Assembly: GCF_900187355.1 (NCBI RefSeq)
Contig: NZ_LT906451.1
Coordinates: 297,001-361,000, forward strand
Reading direction: 5' to 3'
Origin: Legionella lansingensis
GTDB lineage: Bacteria > Pseudomonadota > Gammaproteobacteria > Legionellales > Legionellaceae
DNA length: 64,000 nt
The notes beneath the pieces were generated by a model that was not told the origin of the DNA, searched no databases, and saw nothing but the letters and a program-made list of their open reading frames with translations. Below, piece by piece: positions 1 through 8,561 of the stretch. Within the stretch, counting starts at the first letter, position 1; each line of letters opens with the position of its first letter. The translations under genes and the position numbers were made by a program.

Positions 1-323
1 GGATAGTCGTAATAATCACGCGAGCGAATGCGCGCGATTTTAGTTGGTGTTCTAAACAGACTATAAGCAATCTGACAGCCCATCATATTGATTTCATCGC
101 TGTTGGTGACTGCTATCAGCATATCCGCTTGTTCAATACCTGCTTCAATCAAAATATTAGGATGCGCCGCTGAGCCGTGAACAGTACGAATATCCAATCG
201 GTGCTGTAACTCGCGTAAGCGTTCTTCATTTAAATCAACCAGGGTAATGTCATTGTCTTCGCGAGCCAAACTACGGGCGAGGGTACCTCCCACTTGTCCT
301 GCCCCTAAAATGACTATTCTCAT
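1..323 (-). CDS. trkA: Trk potassium uptake protein TrkA, N-terminal part (cut by window start)
   Basis: The minus strand encodes a protein beginning [13 protein letters not shown], the Rossmann GxGxxG NAD-binding start typical of RCK-domain TrkA, followed by a run ending in aspartate at the end of strand 2 (ITLVDLNEE) and the region around [10 protein letters not shown]. TrkA is the cytoplasmic nucleotide-binding regulator of the TrkH/TrkG potassium channel. About 107 residues are visible and the rest lies beyond the window. Its ATG overlaps the dapF stop codon by an ATGA, so translation is probably coupled to dapF. Confidence 0.9.
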   Translation of the reverse strand, partial: MRIVILGAGQVGGTLARSLAREDNDITLVDLNEERLRELQHRLDIRTVHGSAAHPNILIEAGIEQADMLIAVTNSDEINMMGCQIAYSLFRTPTKIARIRSRDYYDY

Positions 324-1153
324 GACATCAATACCCCCTCATAAACAAAAGTAGCTGGTCCTTTCAAGTAAATAGGCCCCTCCATATCAGGCCAGTGAAC
401 AATCAGCTTACCGCCGGATAAACTTACTTCAATCTCTGGGTGCAGCTGATAATAAAGCCTGCCGACGGCGGCAGCAGCTACAGCTCCACTACCGCAAGCT
501 TTCGTTTCTCCACAGCCTCTTTCATAAACACGCAACCGAATATGATGTTTATCCATTAATTGCATAAAGCCAGCATTGGTTTGTTCAGGAAATAATCGAT
601 GCTCACTGATTTCTTTTCCCAGATGTGGTACATCCATGATATCCACATTGTCAACGAGGCTTACTGCATGCGGATTGCCGACACTAAGCGCATGAATAAG
701 ATGGCTGGAGCCATCTGCAAGCGTTAATTCATATAAAGAGGAGCGCTCCTGAACGAGCAAAGGAATATCGGCAGGATTCAAATTAGGATATCCCATATCC
801 ACAGTAACAGTATCATCTGGATTAATTTCCAGACGCATTTGTGTACTCATCGTTGCAACAGAAATGATTTTTTGTTGCGTCAAACCATAATGACTAAGGA
901 AGCGTGCAAGACAACGCGCTCCATTGCCGCATTGTCCAACTTCTTGACCATCCGCATTAAAAATTCGATAAAAAAAATCAATGTCTTTATTTTTGCTAGG
1001 TTCAATAATTAAACATTGATCAAAGCCTATTCCCGTATCACGTTTAGCCAACTCAGCAATTTTGGTTGCTGGCAAATTAATCTTTTGGTTTACGGCATCG
1101 ATAACCATAAAATCGTTACCTAAGCCGTGCATTTTTGTAAATCGGATAGTCAT
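320..1153 (-). CDS. dapF: Diaminopimelate epimerase
   Basis: DapF interconverts LL- and meso-diaminopimelate for lysine and peptidoglycan synthesis in the cytoplasm. The start [15 protein letters not shown], the first catalytic cysteine in QCGNGARC and the second in CGSGA near the C-terminus are the family signatures. The length from this ATG is 277 residues, normal for DapF. An in-frame upstream extension of 27 residues exists, but it overlaps the lptM gene in another frame and is not part of the protein. The gene lies 7 bp after lptM and overlaps trkA by 4 bp, so the three are likely co-transcribed. Confidence 0.95.
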   Translation of the reverse strand: MTIRFTKMHGLGNDFMVIDAVNQKINLPATKIAELAKRDTGIGFDQCLIIEPSKNKDIDFFYRIFNADGQEVGQCGNGARCLARFLSHYGLTQQKIISVATMSTQMRLEINPDDTVTVDMGYPNLNPADIPLLVQERSSLYELTLADGSSHLIHALSVGNPHAVSLVDNVDIMDVPHLGKEISEHRLFPEQTNAGFMQLMDKHHIRLRVYERGCGETKACGSGAVAAAAVGRLYYQLHPEIEVSLSGGKLIVHWPDMEGPIYLKGPATFVYEGVLMS

Positions 1154-1160
1154 TTCCAAC

Positions 1161-1283
1161 TCATTTAGTGGCTGTGGTTGACTTTTTTTGCGGTTGTGTA
1201 TGGTCTGGCAGATATAGAGGTCCTTTCTGCCCACAAGACGATAACGTCAATACAGCGATTGTAAGTAGCAATAATCCACGCAT
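1161..1283 (-). CDS. lptM: Small LptM/YifL-type lipoprotein
   Basis: A 40-residue reading frame begins MRGLLLLTIAVLTLSSC, a lipoprotein signal peptide with lipobox LSSC, followed by GQKGPLYLP, the conserved motif of the LptM (YifL) family. In other bacteria LptM sits beside dapF and helps the LPS translocon LptD/LptE mature. The frame stops 7 bp before the dapF ATG. It is too short for ordinary ORF lists and lies in a different frame from the spurious N-terminal extension of dapF. Family and neighbourhood agree, so the call is firm; the LptD role is taken from the family. Confidence 0.88.
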   Translation of the reverse strand: MRGLLLLTIAVLTLSSCGQKGPLYLPDHTQPQKKSTTATK

Positions 1284-1353
1284 AGTTAACACGGTTTTTT
1301 AGCAAATTATTATAAGTATATGGGTGGCATATATTTAAAACAACTAGGCGTTG

Positions 1354-3174
1354 CTAATGCAATCCCGGACCTCTAAAAACGTTCGAGTTGGTTGATTCGG
1401 TGGTGGCATTTATATCTTTGGTCTTCGCCTGTTCAAAGGAGGCTGCCATAACCTTATAAGCTGTAGCACCCGAACCAGGTATGGCGGTTATTTTAGAATG
1501 TGCAGCGATTTTTTCTAAATCACCTTTAGTTAAATAAATAGCTCCATTCTGAGCCCTTTTCATGATACCTTGTCCGGAAGTCAGACTATGAACGCCATAT
1601 TCATTTAGCAATTTTTTAGCGAAAAGCTGTGCTTCAGCATCTGAATTAAACTGAATTTTCATGGCTGTAGCATCATGTCCAGCGGTATGAGCTCTCCTGT
1701 TATCAACCATGCTGACCTTTACATTCGTATCTAAATTTCCTAATACATGTTTTACGGCATACTTAACGATTAAGTCTGCCGCTTCTTTCCTTTTATTAGA
1801 ATCAAAGCTCTGCATGCATTCATCCAAAGCTGTTTTTCCAGCTTCTATTAACGGGATTGATCCTTGACGCAGTTGATTTTCTATTACTTGTACAGGCAAT
1901 TTTGCATTTGATTGAAGTGGAGCGCTTTCTTTTAAACTATCTACTGAGGGAGTGCTTCCAATAGGGGATTGAGTATGTTGGGTTTTTACAGCTCCCCATT
2001 TAGACGTTGATGGTGGAGGTGAGTGATGGGGTGTTAGAGGTGGAGGTATCTGCTGATGTGGAGGGGCGGGTGGTTTTGCTGAACTAGTCACCACGGATTG
2101 GGGTATTTTAACAAAATCAAAATGTTGAGGATTTTGATCTTTATTTTGAATATATAAAAAATTGGATACTTGACCTAATTGCTCTTCCAACGCTTTAGGA
2201 TGCCCATTAAATTTACCTGGATGATTTGGATCTGCGCCTTTACCCTGGTTATAAGCATGACCACCGTTTTTTAGCGGTTTATCGCGATCGTCATAAGCCC
2301 CTCCTCCAGGCACATGATCTGAGCCTGGATTACAAATGGTAATTTCTTTTCCAGATTGAACCCTTTGTCTTCCTAAAGTAAGCATATCTGTATCACTTAA
2401 GGTAATGGATTTTTGTGAGGTGGATTTAGACATCACATCTTCAATTAATTTAAAGTCGTCAGTCTCGCCCCTTGCTCCATTGGGAATAGAAAGATGAATC
2501 TCATCTATATTTTGAAAAGAGGGGCTATTGGCTGCCTCTATCATCGTTTCTGCTATAATGCGTTTTGCCTGTTGTCTTTCTGAGGGTGGCAAATCCTCTA
2601 AATAAGCGCCAGCTCCAATTAAAGGGGTAATAATATCAACTTTTTTTCCAGTCCGCTTTGCTTCCTCATTTGCGGCAAAAAAGTATCGTGTCCACACTTT
2701 TTTCATTTCCGCTCTAAAAGCGTCATCATTCAAATTACCGTCTGCTTTGACGAAATCTTTATAATCTTGGGGATTTTCTGGGACACCACTTGGTTTTCTT
2801 CTTAAATTAGGGGTACAGGTAGTTAACATAGTGACACCGACCGGAGCATTTGGGTCAAAGTTCCCAGAACTGTCAGCAATATAATGGGCTTTACTGGCTA
2901 TTACTCTTTCTCTGGTTTTATATCGTTCGGCAGGTGGGATAGCATACCCTTCTTTTCGAGATAATGTGGTTCTGATATCTTGTTCTGGTAGAGAACTATA
3001 AACCCTTACCCCTGCACTTCTATCCTGATCAGTTAATTGTCTTAAATTCGCATTGGTTTGAAAAGCGTCATAGGACTTTTTACGTGCATTAACATCTGTG
3101 CTTAAATTGAATGAAGATAGGGTCGTGAAATCAGTGGAACTTTGTTGCGACCCTATGGTTTTAAATTTGGCCAT
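1354..3174 (-). CDS. Putative effector with PARG/macrodomain-like motifs
   Basis: A 606-residue protein with no signal peptide or membrane segment. Three blocks recall macrodomain/poly(ADP-ribose) glycohydrolase proteins: VTMLTTCTPN (around residue 115), PLIGAGAY followed by a helix (around 184-215), and NPGSDHVPGGGAYDD (around 282-296) followed by ALEEQL (around 328-333). The GGG...EE pair resembles the bacterial PARG signature, but it comes after the other blocks, opposite to the usual order. A proline-rich linker (around 365-405) separates a second domain of unknown type. The ATG at 3174 is chosen over an upstream TTG. Size, composition and context suggest a Dot/Icm substrate, which is inference. 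Another reading is an unrelated orphan with chance motif resemblance. Confidence 0.5.
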   Translation of the reverse strand: MAKFKTIGSQQSSTDFTTLSSFNLSTDVNARKKSYDAFQTNANLRQLTDQDRSAGVRVYSSLPEQDIRTTLSRKEGYAIPPAERYKTRERVIASKAHYIADSSGNFDPNAPVGVTMLTTCTPNLRRKPSGVPENPQDYKDFVKADGNLNDDAFRAEMKKVWTRYFFAANEEAKRTGKKVDIITPLIGAGAYLEDLPPSERQQAKRIIAETMIEAANSPSFQNIDEIHLSIPNGARGETDDFKLIEDVMSKSTSQKSITLSDTDMLTLGRQRVQSGKEITICNPGSDHVPGGGAYDDRDKPLKNGGHAYNQGKGADPNHPGKFNGHPKALEEQLGQVSNFLYIQNKDQNPQHFDFVKIPQSVVTSSAKPPAPPHQQIPPPLTPHHSPPPSTSKWGAVKTQHTQSPIGSTPSVDSLKESAPLQSNAKLPVQVIENQLRQGSIPLIEAGKTALDECMQSFDSNKRKEAADLIVKYAVKHVLGNLDTNVKVSMVDNRRAHTAGHDATAMKIQFNSDAEAQLFAKKLLNEYGVHSLTSGQGIMKRAQNGAIYLTKGDLEKIAAHSKITAIPGSGATAYKVMAASFEQAKTKDINATTESTNSNVFRGPGLH

Positions 3175-3353
3175 TACAAAAACTCGGATTAACAAATATA
3201 GTATAGCAAATCGATGATACTTAAATCTGGATTAGAGGCCTCTACCTGCAGCAGAACTCCGGGGTCTGAGAGATCCGTCAACATTGTGGCTCGCTGTAGT
3301 AACCTTGCTATAGTTATAGGCTTTAGTGATAATTAGAGTTTTTGGCTGGAGAT

Positions 3354-4019
3354 ATGGTGTTAAACGTTTATATTAAAGAGCCACAAAAACAGGCAGAGGC
3401 CTGTATTATTTGGATGCATGGGTTAGGTGCGGATGCCAGCGACATGTCAGGGTTGGCTCAACAGTTGCTCCTCAATGAACTCGCGATTCGTCATGTCTTT
3501 TTGGATGCACCTGTCCGAGCAGTTACCATTAATAATGGGATGCACATGCGTGCATGGTACGATATTTATGATTTTGGGTTTACACAGAAAGAAGACAGGG
3601 ATGGAATTTTAAATTCAGAGGCAGAGATTCTCAAAATCGTCCATGCTGAAATAGAGAAAGGAATACCCTCCAATAAAATTTGGTTGGCAGGTTTTTCCCA
3701 GGGTGGGGCTATGGCATTACACACGGCATTGAAGTTAACGATGCCTTTTGGGGGCATTATCGCCTTGTCTGCGTATTTGCCGTTAGCGGCTGAATGCAGA
3801 CCTGTTTTGGCAGATAACACACCTATCTTTTTTGCCTATGGGACCTACGACTCTATTGTTTTGCCAACCTGGAGTAAACTCACCATAGACTGGTTAACTG
3901 CTAAAGGATATGCCAATTTAACATTCTATGAGTACCCTATGGAGCATGCCATTTGCATGGAGGAGGTAAGACATCTCTCTCAATGGCTTACTAATCTCCT
4001 CAAGGGAGAGAGCGAATGA
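3354..4019 (+). CDS. Alpha/beta-hydrolase, phospholipase/carboxylesterase family
   Basis: The protein has the nucleophile elbow GFSQGG in the middle, an early oxyanion-hole stretch WMHGLGADASD, and a C-terminal histidine in PMEHAIC with the acid in YGTYDSIV. These are the features of the esterase/acyl-protein-thioesterase-like family (COG0400), about 220 residues, cytoplasmic. A TTG at 3342 would add four residues, but the ATG at 3354 has GGAG five bases upstream and is preferred. The stop overlaps the start of ratA by ATGA, suggesting one transcript with ratA and rnfH. The natural substrate is not evident. Confidence 0.85.
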   Translation: MVLNVYIKEPQKQAEACIIWMHGLGADASDMSGLAQQLLLNELAIRHVFLDAPVRAVTINNGMHMRAWYDIYDFGFTQKEDRDGILNSEAEILKIVHAEIEKGIPSNKIWLAGFSQGGAMALHTALKLTMPFGGIIALSAYLPLAAECRPVLADNTPIFFAYGTYDSIVLPTWSKLTIDWLTAKGYANLTFYEYPMEHAICMEEVRHLSQWLTNLLKGESE

Positions 4020-4450
4020 CTATCGTGAAAAGAAACCGTGTGGTGCCATTTACCTGTGAACAAATGTATGGTTTAGTCAATCAGGTTGAGGAATATGCTG
4101 AATTTTTACCTTATTGCGCGCAAAGTTTAGTCCACCACCGTGATGAAGATGAGGTGCAAGCAACCTTAGTCATTTCTGCTGCTGGTATGAGTAAATCATT
4201 TACCACGCGTAATCGCTTACAAGCCAATAAGATGATAGAAATTCGTCTTGTTGATGGTCCTTTTAAACACTTGGAAGGTTTCTGGCGATTCGACGAGGTG
4301 CCAGAAGGCTGCAAGATTTCATTCGACCTGGAATTTGAATTTGCAGGGTGGATGTTTTCCATGCTTTTGGGGCCTGTTTTTGAACAGGTTACAGAAAAAA
4401 TGGTTGACGCCTTTTGTGAACGAGCTGAGGCTCTATATGGTAAAGGTTGA
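4016..4450 (+). CDS. ratA: RatA-type START/coenzyme Q-binding domain protein
   Basis: At 144 residues the whole protein matches the polyketide cyclase/START fold of RatA/Coq10: N-terminal VPFTCEQMYGLVNQVEEYAEFLPYC, central FTTRNRL, the GPFKHLEGFWRF strand and a C-terminal helix ending in FCERAEALYG. In eukaryotes Coq10 chaperones ubiquinone; Escherichia coli RatA was described as a ribosome-association toxin, but the ubiquinone role is the safer general expectation. It overlaps the upstream esterase by 4 bp and the downstream rnfH by 14 bp. The ratA-rnfH pairing is conserved in gammaproteobacteria. Confidence 0.88.
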   Translation: MTIVKRNRVVPFTCEQMYGLVNQVEEYAEFLPYCAQSLVHHRDEDEVQATLVISAAGMSKSFTTRNRLQANKMIEIRLVDGPFKHLEGFWRFDEVPEGCKISFDLEFEFAGWMFSMLLGPVFEQVTEKMVDAFCERAEALYGKG

Positions 4451-4709
4451 GATCATTTATATCAAAGCAGATGGCGCCACGGTACAGCTTGAACTTTCCT
4501 TAGAACCGGGTTCAACCATAGCCGATGCACTGAATGAAGCTAAATTGTTTGAGACATATCCCGAAGCTAAAAACCTACCGCTAGGAATTTTTTCTAAACA
4601 AATGCCTCTGGATACGGTATTAAAAACAGGTGATCGCATTGAAATCTACAGACCACTTTTGCTTGATCCTAAGGAAAAAAGAAGACAGCGTGCAAAAGCT
4701 AAGTCATGA
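4437..4709 (+). CDS. rnfH: RnfH family protein (UPF0125)
   Basis: A 90-residue ubiquitin-like beta-grasp protein beginning MVKVEIIYIKADG and ending in IEIYRPLLLDPKEKRRQRA, the family hallmark. The real ATG at 4437 lies inside the end of ratA; the open frame extends much further upstream (to 4248), but that part is the shadow of ratA. The molecular role of RnfH is not established. A basic C-terminal tail follows the conserved RPLxxDP motif. Confidence 0.88.
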   Translation: MVKVEIIYIKADGATVQLELSLEPGSTIADALNEAKLFETYPEAKNLPLGIFSKQMPLDTVLKTGDRIEIYRPLLLDPKEKRRQRAKAKS

Positions 4710-4755
4710 ACGTTATATGTTCTATACTTTTCTTTAAAAACCGAGAAATAATAAC

Positions 4756-5658
4756 ATGGACATCCGGGATATAAAATCTTTTTTTGCTGTCATTGAATAT
4801 CGCTCCATTACTTTGGCAGCTAAAAAAATGCATGTTACGCAATCTGCCATGAGTAAACGTATTCAAAAAATCGAAAATGAGTTAGGGGTTCGGTTGTTAA
4901 TCATGGAGGGGTCAAAAATAATATTGACTGAAGCAGCTAAACATCTTATCCCTCATGCCAGGCAAATGCTTTCCGCACATCAAAATATGATTCAAACACT
5001 CAAAAAAACTCAAGAGTTTAGTCAGCATGCGGTCATAGGTGCTTCCGTTTATGTCTCCCATTATGTGCTACCAGGTTTTCTAAAATACTTAAAAGAAAAG
5101 AATGCCTTGATTCAAGCGCACATTAAAGCCATGAGCGAACTTGAGGTGGGAAATTATTTGAATCATGGAATCGTTGATGTAGTGATCTGCCCAGCGCGAG
5201 AGATACCGGAGAAATTAATAACACCTGTTTTTCTATGGGAAGAAAAATTAAATTTGGTTGTCGGTGCTAATCATGAACTTGCCCTGCGCCATTCATCCAT
5301 TTCACTTTCACAATTGGCAGACTATCCAGCTATTTTAACTGAAAAAGGAGGGGCCTTTCGCGATAAAATAGAAGGTTTATTTGAAGAACATCATTTATCA
5401 TTAAAATTAGGTTTTGAAATTAGCACGATAGATGCCATAAGATCTTTGGTCGAATATGATCTAGGCTGGAGTTTCTTACCTGATAGTTTGCTATCAGAAA
5501 AATTAAAGGTTCCAAAGGTTAGAGATATTGAAGTTGTGATTCCATTTTGCGCCTATTATCTTAAAAAAAGAGCTGATGAACGGTTAATTCATGATTTATT
5601 AAGCCATTTTACTAGATGGCAGAATCCCAATGAGAAAGAAGAAAAAATTATGTGGTAA
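4756..5658 (+). CDS. LysR family transcriptional regulator
   Basis: The N-terminal 65 residues form the winged helix-turn-helix of LysR regulators (MDIRDIKSFFAVIEYRSIT, then AAKKMHVTQSAMSKRIQKIENELG). A periplasmic-binding-like effector domain follows to residue 300. The length is typical. No divergent partner gene is next to it: rnfH ends 46 bp upstream on the same strand and bamE converges from the other side, so the target cannot be guessed from context. Confidence 0.85.
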   Translation: MDIRDIKSFFAVIEYRSITLAAKKMHVTQSAMSKRIQKIENELGVRLLIMEGSKIILTEAAKHLIPHARQMLSAHQNMIQTLKKTQEFSQHAVIGASVYVSHYVLPGFLKYLKEKNALIQAHIKAMSELEVGNYLNHGIVDVVICPAREIPEKLITPVFLWEEKLNLVVGANHELALRHSSISLSQLADYPAILTEKGGAFRDKIEGLFEEHHLSLKLGFEISTIDAIRSLVEYDLGWSFLPDSLLSEKLKVPKVRDIEVVIPFCAYYLKKRADERLIHDLLSHFTRWQNPNEKEEKIMW

Positions 5659-5758
5659 TGGGGTAAAGGGGTGACAGAGTTTGGTAAACACTCGCCCCAC
5701 ATTTGTATGAGGCGTGTCATGTACGTATGCAACAATCTCTTTGAGGAAGCGAAACCCA

Positions 5759-6082
5759 TCAAGGCTTATGTTCAATACGTACCAGTTTTCCATGAGAAAA
5801 ATACAAAGTTACATTACGTACTATAAGAGCACGTGCTCCTCGACGCCAAGTGTAGGCGTAATCCCAACGGTCATTGTTAAAGGTGGGGCTTAGTAGGCTC
5901 GTTCCCATTAAAATGGCAACATCGCGCTTACTCATACCAAGCTTTAAGCGCTCAATCTTTGATTGTGGTAATAGGTTACCTTGTTGCACAATTCGTCTTG
6001 CATAGTCATAAGAGATGCAATTTGTTAGACAGAATGTGAGCGCTATACTAATGAAAAGAATGAGAATGGTTCTAATTCGCAT
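5759..6082 (-). CDS. bamE: Outer membrane assembly lipoprotein BamE (SmpA/OmlA)
   Basis: A 107-residue lipoprotein with a hydrophobic signal ending in the lipobox LTNC, followed by the BamE fold: QGNLLPQSKIERLKLGMS, then VAILMGTSLL and a WDYAYT strand. BamE is a subunit of the outer-membrane beta-barrel assembly machine. It is divergent from fur, the arrangement found in many gammaproteobacteria, and the 97-bp space between them must hold both promoters. Confidence 0.92.
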   Translation of the reverse strand: MRIRTILILFISIALTFCLTNCISYDYARRIVQQGNLLPQSKIERLKLGMSKRDVAILMGTSLLSPTFNNDRWDYAYTWRRGARALIVRNVTLYFSHGKLVRIEHKP

Positions 6083-6179
6083 TTTTTTTGCCTGTTAGGA
6101 AAAAGTTCGCCATAATATCACGTCATCCATAGAAAGACATCTAGGATAGAGGTGCTAAAGTAGCTATAGGAGTGCTCTG

Positions 6180-6599
6180 GTGGAAGAGAGTCAACAGTTA
6201 AAAGATGCTGGTTTGAAAATTACCATGCCACGCTTGAAGGTGCTGCAAATATTAGAACAATCCGGTGATCATCATTTAAGCGCAGAAGGGGTGTATAAAG
6301 CGCTATTGGAAATGGGTGAAGATGTTGGGTTAGCTACTGTTTATCGTGTGTTAACGCAATTTCAAACAGCTGGATTAGTCACTCGCCACAATTTTGAAGG
6401 AGGACATTCGGTATTTGAACTCAGTCAAGGAGAGCATCACGATCATCTTGTTTGTGTTAAGTGTGGTAGAGTTGAAGAATTCATCGACGAGGTTATCGAG
6501 CAACGTCAACAAATGATTGCCCAGCAAGCTAAGTTTAAAATGACCGATCATGCTCTTAATATTTACGGCATTTGCCCCGAATGTCAGAAGGAATCTTAA
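6180..6599 (+). CDS. fur: Ferric uptake regulator Fur
   Basis: A 139-residue Fur protein. It has the winged-helix domain (KITMPRLKVLQIL, then GLATVYRVLTQF), the metal-binding HHDHLVCVKCGRVEEF segment, and a C-terminal CPEC. It represses iron uptake genes with Fe(II) as co-repressor. The start is GTG at 6180, preceded by AGGAG seven bases upstream. A candidate Fur box could not be assigned confidently in the short bamE-fur intergenic region. Confidence 0.95.
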   Translation: MEESQQLKDAGLKITMPRLKVLQILEQSGDHHLSAEGVYKALLEMGEDVGLATVYRVLTQFQTAGLVTRHNFEGGHSVFELSQGEHHDHLVCVKCGRVEEFIDEVIEQRQQMIAQQAKFKMTDHALNIYGICPECQKES

Positions 6600-6665
6600 G
6601 GTAAAGATTCAGCAAACAATTTTTACTATAATTGATTATCCCTCCCAAACAAGGACGTTACTTTC

Positions 6666-8177
6666 ATGTACGATGACTTAATCAAACCCTACCAATCTTC
6701 TGATCTCCCAGCTTTACAATTAGGTGGGATACTGATGAATGAGCATTTACTCCCTAATTCGCCTGTAAATCTGGTGTTAAAATCACTTAACCGTCATGGA
6801 TTAATCGCGGGTGCCACAGGCAGTGGAAAAACAAAGACGATGCAAGTGTTGGCCGAGCAATTGTCCTTACAAGGAATACCTAGCCTTGTTATGGATATTA
6901 AAGGTGATGTTTCGGGATTGGCTATTCCGGGTGAGGCAAATGAAGCTTTGATAGCCCGTTGTCAATCACTGAATTTAACGTTTAGTCCAAGAGCATACCC
7001 TGTCGAAATGTTAAGTTTGAGTAACTTAATTGGTGGTGTCCCTCTGCGAGCAACAGTAACGGAGTTCGGACCTCTTCTCTTTTCGCGAATGTTGGATGTT
7101 AATGAGACGCAAGCGGGAGTGATTACTGTTCTTTTCGAATATGCAAAAACAAAAGACCTACCATTGATTGATTTGGCTGATTTTAAAGCCTTACTTCAGT
7201 ATGTACAAACGGAGTCAGGAAAAGCAGAAGTAGAAGCCCAATTTGGTGGTATTGCCACTGCCTCCGTGGGAACGATTGTACGAAAAATCATTGAGCTCGA
7301 AGCTGAAGGAGGTCAACAATTTTTTGGCGAACCTGCCTTTAATGTCATGGATCTTGTAAGAGTGAATAGTGAAGGGTTAGGAATCATCTCTATTTTACGC
7401 CTCATGGATATGCAGGATAAACCAAAACTGTTTTCTACCTTTATGCTGAAGTTGTTGACGGATGTTTATCGCTTGCTGCCTGAACTCGGTGATCCCCCCA
7501 AGCCGAAATTGGTCTTATTTATTGATGAAGCGCATTTGATTTTTAATAATGCCAGTAAGGCTTTGCTAAAGTTGTTGGACACCATTGTTAAATTAATCCG
7601 TTCCAAGGGTGTAGGCTTAATTTTCTGTACCCAAACACCTGATGATGTGCCTGAGTCAGTGTTGGGGCAGTTAGGGTTAAAGATACAACATGCTTTAAGG
7701 GCTTTTACGGCAAAAGATCGTAAAGCGCTTAAACTCGTTGCACAAAACTTTCCTCCGTCTGAGCATTATCAGACAGAGCAGTTATTAACCAATCTTGGGA
7801 TTGGTGAAGCCCTAGTGAGCGCTCTGGATGGAAAAGGTCAACCCACGCCCCTGGTACAGTGTTTGATTAGACCACCGGAATCACGGATGGGAGTACTAAA
7901 TGCTGATGAAATTCATAGGGCGATAGCCATGTCTACGCTCTTACCCAAATACGAACACCGCATAGAACGAAGTTCGGCAAAGGAGATCTTAGCTGCTGAA
8001 GTAGCTATGACAAGCCATGGACAGAGGAATGCCAAAGAGAGTAAAGCCGATGTGCAAGAGCCCTCTGTAGTCGATCAAATCAGTAAAAACACGTTATTCC
8101 GTCAGATCATAAGACAAATTATCCGCGATATTACGCGTTCCATTCTCTCTGCATTAGGTATTAGTAAAAAACGTTGA
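6666..8177 (+). CDS. HerA-like/YjgR-type ATPase (DUF853)
   Basis: A 503-residue ATPase with Walker A GATGSGKTKT (around residues 48-57), Walker B LVLFIDEAHLIF (around 276-287) and a downstream FCTQTPDDVP sensor-like motif, the pattern of the DUF853/YjgR branch of the HerA-FtsK superfamily. Such proteins are predicted DNA translocases or helicases, but no defined role is known for this branch. The C-terminal 90 residues are basic and poorly conserved. The end of the gene lies 28 bp before the left arm of the GIY-YIG cassette. Confidence 0.85.
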   Translation: MYDDLIKPYQSSDLPALQLGGILMNEHLLPNSPVNLVLKSLNRHGLIAGATGSGKTKTMQVLAEQLSLQGIPSLVMDIKGDVSGLAIPGEANEALIARCQSLNLTFSPRAYPVEMLSLSNLIGGVPLRATVTEFGPLLFSRMLDVNETQAGVITVLFEYAKTKDLPLIDLADFKALLQYVQTESGKAEVEAQFGGIATASVGTIVRKIIELEAEGGQQFFGEPAFNVMDLVRVNSEGLGIISILRLMDMQDKPKLFSTFMLKLLTDVYRLLPELGDPPKPKLVLFIDEAHLIFNNASKALLKLLDTIVKLIRSKGVGLIFCTQTPDDVPESVLGQLGLKIQHALRAFTAKDRKALKLVAQNFPPSEHYQTEQLLTNLGIGEALVSALDGKGQPTPLVQCLIRPPESRMGVLNADEIHRAIAMSTLLPKYEHRIERSSAKEILAAEVAMTSHGQRNAKESKADVQEPSVVDQISKNTLFRQIIRQIIRDITRSILSALGISKKR

Positions 8178-8205
8178 AATGATTGATGAAATGACAGAAA
8201 TTAAG

Positions 8206-8259
8206 GTGTTGACAATTGCTCCCCAGCGCCTACGTACCGCGACTTGTTCGCGGTATCCA
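8206..8259. repeat. Left 54-bp inverted repeat of GIY-YIG cassette
   Basis: This arm is matched at 53 of 54 positions by the reverse complement of 8746-8799. Each arm contains an inner palindrome (8235-8255 here) with stems TACCGCGA/TCGCGGTA around a 5-base loop. The two arms bracket only the GIY-YIG gene. Confidence 0.9.
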
Positions 8260-8270
8260 ATAGATCTTAA

Positions 8271-8561
8271 TCAGCTATAAATTTCTTCATAAAGATCACG
8301 CCACTCTGGATTTAAATCTTCGATCAAATTCAACTTCCACTGTCTGGACCAGTTTTTGAAACGTTTCTCACGACGTGCAGCCCCTACATAGGTTTCATGA
8401 ATTTCATAATAAACTAACCTATGAACATTATATTTGGCTGTAAACCCTGGAGTTAACTTATTTTTATGTTCCCAGACTCGTGTAATTAGATCAGACGTGG
8501 AACCGACGTACAGAGTGCCATTACGCTTGCTCGCCATGATATAGGCATAAAATAATTTCAT
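8271..8561 (-). CDS. GIY-YIG nuclease superfamily protein
   Basis: A 96-residue single-domain GIY-YIG protein (UPF0213/YhbQ-like group). The GIY and YIG strands appear as YAYI and LYVGST, the conserved arginine helix as LITRVWEHK, and the distal part as ARREKRFKNW. AAGGA sits eight bases before the ATG. Stand-alone members are predicted nucleases; some act on structured DNA. The gene fills almost all the space between two 54-bp inverted repeats, so it is likely the functional partner of those repeats, by analogy with REP-associated enzymes. That mobility role is inference. Confidence 0.85.
   Translation of the reverse strand: MKLFYAYIMASKRNGTLYVGSTSDLITRVWEHKNKLTPGFTAKYNVHRLVYYEIHETYVGAARREKRFKNWSRQWKLNLIEDLNPEWRDLYEEIYS

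Noticed and set aside
1154-1234. N-terminal extension of DapF
   Set aside because: The extra 27 residues do not resemble DapF and overlap the lptM gene.
3196-3353. Possible small RNA or tRNA gene upstream of the esterase
   Set aside because: No cloverleaf, TTCGA-type loop or convincing hairpin-plus-T-run could be found.
4248-4436. N-terminal extension of RnfH
   Set aside because: This part lies within ratA in another frame; RnfH family sequence starts at 4437.
5659-5758. Terminator between the LysR gene and bamE
   Set aside because: The TGGGG/CCCCA stretches are far apart with poor stem pairing.
8235-8255. Hairpin read as a terminator of the YjgR-like gene
   Set aside because: No T-run follows and the same hairpin occurs inverted at 8750-8770, so it belongs to the cassette arms, although it may still affect transcription.
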